From contig JBCDGZ010000053.1 of assembly GCA_038750655.1 (NCBI GenBank), positions 1 to 46,302 of the forward strand: a stretch of DNA of 46,302 nucleotides, in the 5' to 3' direction. This DNA is from JBCDGZ01 sp038750655. Its GTDB lineage: Bacteria > Bacteroidota > Bacteroidia > Chitinophagales > Saprospiraceae. The notes under the pieces are model-generated. The model was not told the origin of the DNA and ran no database searches. It was given only the letters and a program-made list of their open reading frames with translations. Shown here piece after piece: positions 16,678 through 25,100 of the stretch (positions are counted from its first letter, which is position 1; the number at the start of each line of letters is the position of its first letter). The position numbers and the translations under genes were made by a program.

Positions 16678-17847
16678 TCAATCTCTAACAATAATGGGAT
16701 GAAGGCCCCAGCCAGCTTGCCAGTTGGCGCTGTAAAGAGAGGGGGCCCCCGAGGGCAAACGATCCTCTTCGACTTGCGTCAAATCGATGATGCCACCAAA
16801 ACCAAAGACCAGACTGGGATCAACAGGTTCTTGCTCTAGCAGCATGGTCCCATAGCCCCCTTCTTGGCCGATCAGCTGGGGGCCGGCGGCCTGAGCGACC
16901 AGCATTCCGGCGCGGGTCATGACGGAGGTCTCCGCAACGTGGGCGCCGATGATGATCTTCCAATCCAGCGCCCGTAGGGCCTCGATGAGTTCGAGGGCGC
17001 GGAGTACGCCGCCGACTCGGGAGACTTTGATGTTGGCGACGAATTGGCCGGGCAGCGCCTGGATTTGTTCGAGGTCTCGCAGGGTGCAGAGGCTTTCGTC
17101 GAGGATAACGGTTTTGCCGGTTTGTTGGCTGAGTTGGCTGAGTTGATGGAAGGCCCGGGGGGCCAGTGGCTCTTCGATAGCCCAAAAGCTGGGGCGGAGT
17201 CGATTGAGGTAATTGACAGCCTTTTCAACATCGTGCTTCCAAAGGTTGTTGGCGTCGAGTCGAATAGAAGGCGCCCTACTGAAGACATTGCTGTTTTTCC
17301 AAGCCAGCAGCAGCTGATCTAGCTTCTGTTGATCGGTAAGCAGATCGCCGCTCATTTTGATTTTAAAATTATTGAATCCTGCGCCCAGGTAAGCATTCAG
17401 CATGCGCTTGTACTGCGAGTTTTTACCGTCGCTGAGCACTGCTGTGTAGGTATATCGCGCACCAGGGTCCGATAAGCCCAGCAATTTTTCTACACTTCCT
17501 CCATTTTCCCGAGCCAGCAGATCCAATAGAGCGGTTTCTGCCGCACACCAGGCCGCCGGATGCTGATCAATTTCCTCCCGATGGTCAGCTACCCACTGCT
17601 GCAGCTGCTCCAAGCTTTGGCATTCTTCACTAACTTTTGGAAACTGTTGTTCCAACCATTCTAGACAGTCGGCTACCTTCTCGCCCGTTACGTGGGGCCG
17701 AGGGCAGCCTTCTCCCAAACCAATGCGGGTCGCCCTTCTGGCAACGACCCAGACGCTTTCTCCGGTTTTTCGCACCGAAGACCCCTGCTTGAAGGTCGCT
17801 TTCATAGGTAGGAATAGTCCCCGGCAGTGGAGGCTTAGTTTTTTCAT
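16678..17847 (-). CDS. Enolase superfamily enzyme (muconate-lactonizing / dipeptide epimerase type)
   Basis: 389 residues. Barrel residues of the MLE subgroup are in place: K162 and K164 (FKIKMSG), D198 (RLDANN), E225/E226 (IEEP), D250 (ILDES) and K274 (NIKVSRVGG). These bind Mg2+ and provide the two acid/base lysines for proton abstraction next to a carboxylate. The subgroup includes dipeptide epimerases, N-acylamino-acid racemases, o-succinylbenzoate synthase and cycloisomerases. The C-terminal specificity region (GAHVAETSVMTRAG) does not show the DxD motif I would expect for an Ala-Glu epimerase, so the substrate is open. It is divergent from an M19 dipeptidase lipoprotein gene across 135 bases, which hints at D-containing dipeptides or muropeptide fragments. 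Confidence 0.85.
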   Translation of the reverse strand: MKKLSLHCRGLFLPMKATFKQGSSVRKTGESVWVVARRATRIGLGEGCPRPHVTGEKVADCLEWLEQQFPKVSEECQSLEQLQQWVADHREEIDQHPAAWCAAETALLDLLARENGGSVEKLLGLSDPGARYTYTAVLSDGKNSQYKRMLNAYLGAGFNNFKIKMSGDLLTDQQKLDQLLLAWKNSNVFSRAPSIRLDANNLWKHDVEKAVNYLNRLRPSFWAIEEPLAPRAFHQLSQLSQQTGKTVILDESLCTLRDLEQIQALPGQFVANIKVSRVGGVLRALELIEALRALDWKIIIGAHVAETSVMTRAGMLVAQAAGPQLIGQEGGYGTMLLEQEPVDPSLVFGFGGIIDLTQVEEDRLPSGAPSLYSANWQAGWGLHPIIVRD

Positions 17848-17982
17848 GCTTCCGCAGATTAAAAAATTCTGACACTAAACCAGCCTTATAGACTGGCAAC
17901 AAAATTGTAAACCGAAAGATAGAACAATCTACCATAAGTTCTTAAATTCAACGCTCAATAACTAAAACCAACCCACACTTGT

Positions 17983-19227
17983 ATGAAATACCTCCTCTCC
18001 CTATTGCTCTTTTCCCTTCTCTTACTCGCCAGCTGCTCCCCCAAAGTCACTTCTCAATCGGCGGGAAATTCCGATCAGCAACTGCGCAAAAAAGCCAATG
18101 AATTGGCCCATCGCTTCATCATCACCGATGGGCATGTCGACCTTCCCTACCGCCTTCGGGTCAAGAACTTTAAATTGACCAAGGAGTACATCGGCATTCC
18201 GGTTGAAACGGATGAAGGGGATTTTGACTTTATTCGGGCGAAAAAAGGGGGGCTGGATGCTCCTTTTATGTCTGTTTATATTCCGGCCTCTTACCAGAAA
18301 GACGGTGGAGCCAAGGAGCTGGCGGATTCGCTGATCGATATGGTGCATGGCATCATCGAGGCTCACCCGGATAAGTTTGCCGCCGGAGGCTCACCAGAAT
18401 TGATTCAGCAAAATTATTTGAAAGGATTGGTTTCGCTACCCATGGGGATGGAGAATGGTGCACCGATTGGTAAAAACCTGAGCAATGTGGCCTATTTTCA
18501 TCAGCGTGGCATTCGCTACGTTACGCTGACGCATTCTAGAGACAATCAAATCTGCGATTCCTCCTACGATACAACAGGGACCTGGGGTGGCCTCAGCCCC
18601 TTCGGACGCGATGTGGTCCAAGAGATGAATAAAGTCGGTATGATGATCGATGTATCGCATATTTCCGACCAAGCTTTCTATCAAGTCATGGAGCTTAGCA
18701 AGGCCCCCGTCATTGCCTCCCACTCCTCTTGCCGGACCTTTACCCCTGGCTTCCAGCGCAATATGGATGATGAGATGATTAAACGGTTGGCAAAAAACGG
18801 CGGTGTTATCCAGATTAATTTTGGCTCCAACTTTCTCGACAAAGAAGTTCGGCAGCGCTTTAACGAAAACCGAGATAAGCTATTGGGGATGCTGGCAAAA
18901 GAAGGGCTCAAGTACAATGATGATGAAGCCAAACCGATTGTTGAGCAATTTCGGAAAGATCATCCGGGCTTATTTGCGGATGTACAAACCGTGGTTGCGC
19001 ACATCGATCATGTGGTTCAACTAGTTGGAGCTGATCACGTTGGCTTTGGCTCAGATTTCGACGGCGTCGGTGATTCTCTGCCTACAGGATTGAAGGATGT
19101 TTCCAATTATCCCAATATCATTTACCTGCTCCTGAAAAAAGGCTACTCCGAAGAAGACATCGAAAAAATATGCTATAAAAATGTCTTCCGCGTCTGGAAT
19201 CAGGTCAATAAAGTAGCGGCGGGCTGA
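17983..19227 (+). CDS. M19 family membrane dipeptidase, lipoprotein
   Basis: 414 residues. The N-terminus has a lipoprotein signal with lipobox LLASC (Cys18), so the enzyme should be anchored in a membrane facing the periplasm or the surface. M19 (renal dipeptidase) metal ligands are visible: H51 and D53 (TDGHVDLPY), the Glu of MGMENGAP, H of IDVSHIS and H of IASHSSCR; later GADHVGFGSDFDGV is a further conserved signature. The family hydrolyses dipeptides, including those with a D-residue at the C-terminal position. It overlaps the next gene by one base (TGATG), implying translational coupling. The facing enolase-superfamily gene could epimerise the same dipeptides; this is inference. Confidence 0.92.
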   Translation: MKYLLSLLLFSLLLLASCSPKVTSQSAGNSDQQLRKKANELAHRFIITDGHVDLPYRLRVKNFKLTKEYIGIPVETDEGDFDFIRAKKGGLDAPFMSVYIPASYQKDGGAKELADSLIDMVHGIIEAHPDKFAAGGSPELIQQNYLKGLVSLPMGMENGAPIGKNLSNVAYFHQRGIRYVTLTHSRDNQICDSSYDTTGTWGGLSPFGRDVVQEMNKVGMMIDVSHISDQAFYQVMELSKAPVIASHSSCRTFTPGFQRNMDDEMIKRLAKNGGVIQINFGSNFLDKEVRQRFNENRDKLLGMLAKEGLKYNDDEAKPIVEQFRKDHPGLFADVQTVVAHIDHVVQLVGADHVGFGSDFDGVGDSLPTGLKDVSNYPNIIYLLLKKGYSEEDIEKICYKNVFRVWNQVNKVAAG

Positions 19228-19769
19228 TGCAACGCAATCCAAAACTACTGATCCCCGGCCTGCGCAACTCCGGCCCTGACCACTGGCAAAGTCATTGGGA
19301 ACGCGCCTATCCAACAGCGTTTCACCGAGTAATACAAGACAACTGGGCGGCCCCAGACCGGGAGGCTTGGACCCTTCGATTGCAGGCCTACCTCACCCAG
19401 CATCCTTCGGAAGACTATATCTTTATCGGCCACAGCGTGGGCTGCGCCACCCTACTGCATTGGCATCAGCGTTACGGCCTGCCCGTCAAAGGCTTTATGC
19501 TGGTCGCCCCCAGCGATGTGGATCGGCCAGACTATCCCAGCTACATCACTGGCTTCGCCCCCCTGCCCTTGCACAAGCTCCCCTTCCCCAGCCTAGTCGT
19601 CGCCAGCGATGATGACCATGTGGTCGACCCGGAACGGGCCCGCTACTTCGCTGATTGCTGGGGCAGTCACTTCCACTTGCTCCGCCAGGCCGGGCACATC
19701 GAAGGCAAAAATGGCTACGGCCCCTGGCCCGAAGGATTGGCATTACTACAACATTTTTTAGAACCTTAA
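19227..19769 (+). CDS. RBBP9/YdeN-like alpha/beta hydrolase
   Basis: 180 residues, cytoplasmic. The opening LLIPGLRNSGPDHWQSHWE is the typical RBBP9/YdeN start. The nucleophile elbow is GHSVG with Ser70; the acid is in ASDDDHVVDPE and the His in RQAGHIEG, giving a complete Ser-Asp-His triad. Family members are serine hydrolases or esterases whose natural substrates are mostly unknown. The start codon overlaps the stop of the M19 dipeptidase gene, and a HAD phosphatase gene follows after 16 bases, so the three genes very likely form one operon. Confidence 0.9.
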   Translation: MQRNPKLLIPGLRNSGPDHWQSHWERAYPTAFHRVIQDNWAAPDREAWTLRLQAYLTQHPSEDYIFIGHSVGCATLLHWHQRYGLPVKGFMLVAPSDVDRPDYPSYITGFAPLPLHKLPFPSLVVASDDDHVVDPERARYFADCWGSHFHLLRQAGHIEGKNGYGPWPEGLALLQHFLEP

Positions 19770-19785
19770 AACGATAGCAACAGGC

Positions 19786-20409
19786 ATGAGCGCTCCCTCT
19801 ATTCACACCATCATCTTCGACCTCGGCGGTGTACTCATCGATTGGAATCCCCGACATTTGTACCGCAAAATATTTGAAAAGGAGGAAGAGATGGAACATT
19901 TTCTCCACCATATTTGCACCCAAGATTGGAATGAACAGCAGGACGCCGGACGTTCGACGCGGGAAGCAGCCGATATACTGATCCCGCAATTTCCCGACTA
20001 TCAAGCACAAATCGAGGCCTTTTACGGCCGTTGGGAAGAAATGCTGGCTGGCCCTATTCAAGGCACAGTAGATATTTTAGATGCCCTTTGCAAAGATGGT
20101 CGCTATGAAATGTTGGCGCTCACCAATTGGTCAGCAGAGACTTTTCCAATTGCCCAGCAACGCTATGCGTTTTTGCGGTGGTTCGAAGATATTTTGGTTT
20201 CAGGAAAAGTAAAACTCAAGAAGCCAGACCCACGCATTTACCAAATGCTCATCGATCGGCACCAATTACAACCCGAAGAGGCGGTGTTTATCGATGACTC
20301 GGCACGTAACATAAAGGCAGCACAGGACTTAGGGATTCATGGCATCCATTTCACCTCTCCTGCGCAACTACGCAGCGCATTGGCGGAATTGGGTATACAC
20401 CTTCCCTAA
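19786..20409 (+). CDS. HAD-IA family phosphatase (YihX-like)
   Basis: 207 residues. Motif I is IIFDLGGVLIDW, with nucleophile Asp in the DLGGV form typical of the YihX/haloacid-dehalogenase IA branch (the usual second Asp is replaced by Gly). Motif II is ALTNWS, motif III the Lys in KLKKPDPRIY, and motif IV FIDDSARNIKAA. The helical cap lies between residues ~20 and 85. YihX-type enzymes remove phosphate from sugar phosphates such as glucose-1-phosphate. It is the last gene of the M19/RBBP9/HAD run and converges with a T9SS cargo gene 43 bases on. Confidence 0.9.
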   Translation: MSAPSIHTIIFDLGGVLIDWNPRHLYRKIFEKEEEMEHFLHHICTQDWNEQQDAGRSTREAADILIPQFPDYQAQIEAFYGRWEEMLAGPIQGTVDILDALCKDGRYEMLALTNWSAETFPIAQQRYAFLRWFEDILVSGKVKLKKPDPRIYQMLIDRHQLQPEEAVFIDDSARNIKAAQDLGIHGIHFTSPAQLRSALAELGIHLP

Positions 20410-20452
20410 ATTAGAAGATCAATTAGAGCACCAGGCTTAGTTTTTACAGCCA

Positions 20453-22069
20453 TTACTGCCGGACAATTTTCCGGGAAACTTCCCCTTGCTCAGTAATCAA
20501 GCGGAGGAAATAAACGCCCTTGGGCAATAGTTGCAAATCGTAGGTCTGGGAGTACTGTAAGGTGGTCCCCACATTTTCGCTCCACACCTTTTGCCCGCTC
20601 ATATTAAGGATTTCAAGTTGTAAATTCCCTACCTGTTCCAACTCAAGAGCAAGGTTCAACTGCCCCTCGAAAGGATTGGGATGGACAGTAAATTGGTGGA
20701 AGGAAAGCGTATTATTGGTGGAAAGAATAAAGACAGTGAGCGGCTCCGATAGCGTGGTGCAGCCATTGGAATAGGTGATTTCAACGCTGTAATCCCCCGA
20801 GTCTTCCACGACTCTGTAAGCCGAAGAATCTGCCCCAGGGATGGCTTCCCCATTGCGAAACCACTGATAAGCGCCCAGACCTGCGGGAACAAAGACCACC
20901 TCGCCATCCAAGTCTACTTCCGGGCTGGTCAACTCCTCGCCCATCGTCACTTGGTAGATAATCCCCGAGCCGTGACGAGCCACGTAGAGCTCACCCTCTT
21001 GGTCGACACCGAAGGTGCTGATGTCGATGACCGGATCATTAAACACCTCCTCGTTGGTCCAGCCGCCCTGGCCATCCGGCAAGATCGACCACATCAGGCC
21101 ATTGCAATAATCCGCGTAGAGGTATCGCCCGTAAAGATCGGGCCATCGGCAACCGCGGTAGACATAGCCGCCAGTGACGGAGTTGCAGAAGTTGGACGCT
21201 TTGTAGGTCGCCACAGGCTCCGTCAGGTTGAGCGTAGGGGTACAAAGGTTGGAAGGGGCGTTGAAGCTCAGCTCGCCCTCGCGGCAATCCCAGCCATAGT
21301 TTTCTCCGCCGGGGCTGGCCGCCGCTTGGAAGTCAATCTCTTCGCGGTTGCGCTGGCCGACATCGCCGATCCAGAGGTCCCCGGTGAGGGCATCAAAGCT
21401 AAAGCGCCAAGGATTGCGCAGGCCCAGCGCCCAGATTTCGTCCAGTACATCGCTGTCGTTGACGAAAGGGTTATCGGCGGGAACGGTGTAAGAAGCAGCT
21501 CCATTGACATCGATGCGCAACATCTTGCCCAGCAGCGTCTGAGCATTTTGGGCATTGCCCCAGGGGTCTCCACCAGAGCCTCCATCGCCAAAGCCGAGGT
21601 ACATATAGCCATCCGGGCCAAAGTTAATATCACCACCGTTGTGGTTCCATTGAGGCTGATCGACCTCCAGGATGATGGTTTCAGAATCAGCATCGGCCAC
21701 ATTGGGGTCGGCACTCACCGAATAGCGGGAGACGCGCGAAATACCCGAGCCATTTCCCGTGACATAACTGACATAGAAAAAACCGTTGTTGGCAAAATCA
21801 GGATCAAAGGCCAATCCCAGCATGCCCTGCTCATTTTCTCCAAAATTCACCTTATTCTCAATATCCAGGAAGGGGGTAGACAATCGATCTCCGTTTTCAT
21901 CGAGGACCAGCACGACCCCTTGTTGCTCAACAATGAAAAGGCGACCATCGCCAGCGTGGGCAATATCAGTGGGGCGGTCGAAGCCATTGGCGTATTGGAC
22001 CAATGCGATGTCTTGCGCATGGAGGCTAAAAGTCAGCATCGCCAGCAAAACGGAGACGAGGTATTTCAT
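20453..22069 (-). CDS. Secreted PQQ-type glucose/sorbosone dehydrogenase-like protein with T9SS signal
   Basis: 538 residues. A signal peptide ends at LHAQ (~residue 19). Residues ~25-370 form a six-bladed beta-propeller of the GSDH type: GFDRPTDIAHAGDGRLFIVEQQGVV, GLAFDPDFANNGFFYVSY, QPQWNHNGGDINFGPDGYMYLGFGDGG, ALGLRNPWRFSFD and ENYGWDCREG are its signatures (the His in NHNGG is the expected catalytic base). Residues ~385-450 are an Ig-like domain (YQWFRNGEAIPGADSS). The final ~75 residues (VHPNPFEGQLN, ILNMSGQKV, PKGVYFLRL) are a T9SS type A sorting domain. It may oxidise sugars at the cell surface if PQQ is supplied; no PQQ genes lie in the window. Many such Bacteroidota proteins have no demonstrated activity. 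Confidence 0.9.
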   Translation of the reverse strand: MKYLVSVLLAMLTFSLHAQDIALVQYANGFDRPTDIAHAGDGRLFIVEQQGVVLVLDENGDRLSTPFLDIENKVNFGENEQGMLGLAFDPDFANNGFFYVSYVTGNGSGISRVSRYSVSADPNVADADSETIILEVDQPQWNHNGGDINFGPDGYMYLGFGDGGSGGDPWGNAQNAQTLLGKMLRIDVNGAASYTVPADNPFVNDSDVLDEIWALGLRNPWRFSFDALTGDLWIGDVGQRNREEIDFQAAASPGGENYGWDCREGELSFNAPSNLCTPTLNLTEPVATYKASNFCNSVTGGYVYRGCRWPDLYGRYLYADYCNGLMWSILPDGQGGWTNEEVFNDPVIDISTFGVDQEGELYVARHGSGIIYQVTMGEELTSPEVDLDGEVVFVPAGLGAYQWFRNGEAIPGADSSAYRVVEDSGDYSVEITYSNGCTTLSEPLTVFILSTNNTLSFHQFTVHPNPFEGQLNLALELEQVGNLQLEILNMSGQKVWSENVGTTLQYSQTYDLQLLPKGVYFLRLITEQGEVSRKIVRQ

Positions 22070-22125
22070 GGTTTTTTAGGTTTATTTCATTAAACGTATT
22101 GCTTTCTCAATATATTTAAATTTTC

Positions 22126-25100
22126 CTACTTTATCACCATTTTCCCCTGCCCTCGGTACGCCCCGGTGCTCACTTCGTACCAGTACACGCCCGCAGGCAA
22201 GCCTTTGGCGCTCAGCTCCCAATCTTGCCAACCTGCCTCATAATTCCCCACTTGCTGCTGCAGCACCTGACCGGAGAGGTTCATCAATTGCAGCTCCACC
22301 CGATCCGCTTCGGGCAAGTAAAAGCGAATGAGGGTTTGCTCGCGGAATGGGTTGGGCGCGTTTTGTAGGACTCGGAAGGGCGATTCAGTAGAGCGGCTAT
22401 TGGTATTTTCCAGAGCAAGCTGTAGGGCCTCGCCCCGGTTGGTGAAGGCTCGGGCCACCATCCGCTCATTGTTGATGTTCAGAGCAGCGGTGGTCGGCAA
22501 AGCGCCGGCGGCTAGGCGGAATTGCAGTTGGAACAGTAGAGCATCCGGGGGCAGTTGGGTGCCGGCCCTGCGCCCCTGTGGCTCGTGCCAGGCGATGGGC
22601 AGCCGCCCTTGTTCGAGCTGTTGGAGGCCGGTGTGGGTATCGCTCATCTCCGGTAGTGCAGCGGGGAGGAGACCGACGTAGTGGAGTTGCTGTGGATCGA
22701 ATTGGAAGTCGAGCTGTAGGGCGGCCATTGGGGAAAAGTGGTCGGCTCGTATGTCGATGGTGAGCAGGTGGGTGGTTTTATCGTAGTGGCTGTGAGTGCG
22801 CAGGCGCAGCTCGCGATCAGGAATCTGTAATTGTAGCGGGTCACTGCTGAGGTTGAGATCGCCGGTTTTGATGGCCACAAAATCCTGGTGATCTTGATGT
22901 CGATCGAGGGCGGTATAGCTGATCGACTCTGGGAAGGGGCTCTCGAAGGGATTGGTGGGGTTGGGAAATAGGAAATCCGCCGGAACGAAGCGCCAGGAAG
23001 TATTGCCTGCGATGCTATCGGTAGTGCCCAAGACCAGCTGTCGGAGTTGAAAGATGTCGAAGGTAGTGAGGGTACCACTGCGATTAATATCGGCGGCAAT
23101 CATCTGATAGGGCGAGGCCAGGGCTTCAACGTCTAGGATATGCTGCTGAAGCAGGTAAATATCGAAGGTGGTGAGGCCATTGGCCCAGTTGGTATTTTTT
23201 TGTGGAATTAAATCATAATCATTACCCGGCGGCAAGTCATTGAGCGCAAATAGGCCATCGTTGGCACTCGACGTCGCCGCTCCACCCGCCAAAAGCAGGG
23301 CATTGCCCACCGGCGCACCATCTTCCCGAAAAACCATCCCGCTCACATCCAGCGCAAAAACCACCTCTAAGACCTCACAGTAGGTCACATCACCGCAGGC
23401 ATTAGTCGCAGTCAGACAGACGGTAAATTCGCTGTTACGATCGTATTGATGTATTGGGTTAGCACCAGTAGAAGGACTGCTGCCGTCGCCAAAGCTCCAA
23501 CTGTAGCTGGCCGCATCGACGGAAGTATTTTCAAAACTTACCATCTCCCCCTGCATGGTATAATCAAAATCGGCGATCGGTTGAATATCGATATTATTGA
23601 TGGTCACCGAAGCAGTCGTGGCACAGTCGTTATGGTCGGTTAGGGTAACGGTATACAATCCGCTATTGAGATTGCTAAAAAAAGTATCCACCGTTGCCCC
23701 GTTACCGATGTCGAAGCTATAGGGCGGCATACCGCCGCTGGCGGTCACCGAAAAGGAGCCGTTGTTCTGGTCACAGCTGGCGTGAACGATATTGCTGACG
23801 CTCATGAAGGGGGCGGGAGAATCCCCCACCGTCAGCTCCTGCTCCGCCGTACAGCCTACAGCATCGCTCACCGTCGCCATATACGTCCCCGAACTGAGCC
23901 CAATAAATATCCCGCTAGCCGAAGGCCCACTGCCCAAATCAAAGCTGTAAGGCCCCAAACCACCCATCGCCGACAACTCCACCATACCATTCGGCAAACC
24001 ACAACTGGCATCATTGACCTGATCCACACTCAAACTAGGATAGCCACTATTCCCAATACTCAAACTAATCGTATCCCGACACCCCAAAGCATCAGCCGCA
24101 ATCACCGTATAGTCCCCGGCCACCAGGTTACCCACCTGCGCATCCGGCTCCACCTCATTATTCACCCAATAGCGAAGCGCCCCATTGGCCCCCGAGGCCA
24201 CGATCTCAAAGCTGCCGTTAGCCAGATCACAGCTCGCATCATTGACCTGATCAAAGCTGAGGGTCAAAGTGCATCCCAAGACCAATTCCTGACAAGCCGT
24301 ATAAGTTGAAGTATTGCCCAGTATATCCACTGCCAGCGCCGTCACCTGCTCTCCACCGGCCAGTTGTAGCGTCGAGGCAAACGGTGCACTCAGCCCCCAA
24401 CGGCCATTGATCACCGTCGCCTGCCCGAGGTAGTAGCGCCCCTGACAAGGCACCCCAACGCAGTTTGCTGGCTGGTCGATGTAGACTTCCACTACGTCCG
24501 TCGTCGCTCCACTCCCCCCGATAAAAACCGTAGAGGCCGTATCGATTTCCGGTGGCAGCAGCTCCAAATTAGCCGTCCCAATCAGATTGATCGGAATCGA
24601 GTCGTTGCAGTACAAGCTATTCCGGCGCAGGCGACAGCCATAGGAGGCATTGCTGACCCGAATACCCACCTTATGATAAGCGATGGTATTCCCCTCGCCG
24701 GGCTGCGTCCCGCCAATGAGGTGATTATCTCCACCGTCGAGAACGACAATACCGCAGTGCTCATTAGGTAATTGAATACTTTGGGTATAATTGGTGCCCA
24801 GGATATTGGACTGAATTTTACAGCGATCCGCCCCCGATTTCAATACAATGCCACAGCCATTCCAAGGGCCAGTATTGGGGAGGGTGGGAAAATAATCTTG
24901 CTCCCAGCCATTGGCGTAAAGGACATTCCCCTTACGCGGTGCACCAACGACAACATAGTCCACTCCCGTAATGTCGATCCCATCATCGGGGAAATTCCGA
25001 ATCTCCAAGCCATAAATCTCGCAATAGGGGCCCTTGACCCACAGCGCATTAATCGGCCGGTCCCAGTCGTGGGCACTGCCGTCGAGGATAATCAGCGGGC

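Noticed and set aside
20951..22093. 380-codon plus-strand frame opposite the sugar-dehydrogenase-like gene
   Set aside because: It is antisense to a gene with a signal peptide, propeller motifs and a sorting domain. Its translation has no recognisable domain; such frames arise from codon bias in the true gene.
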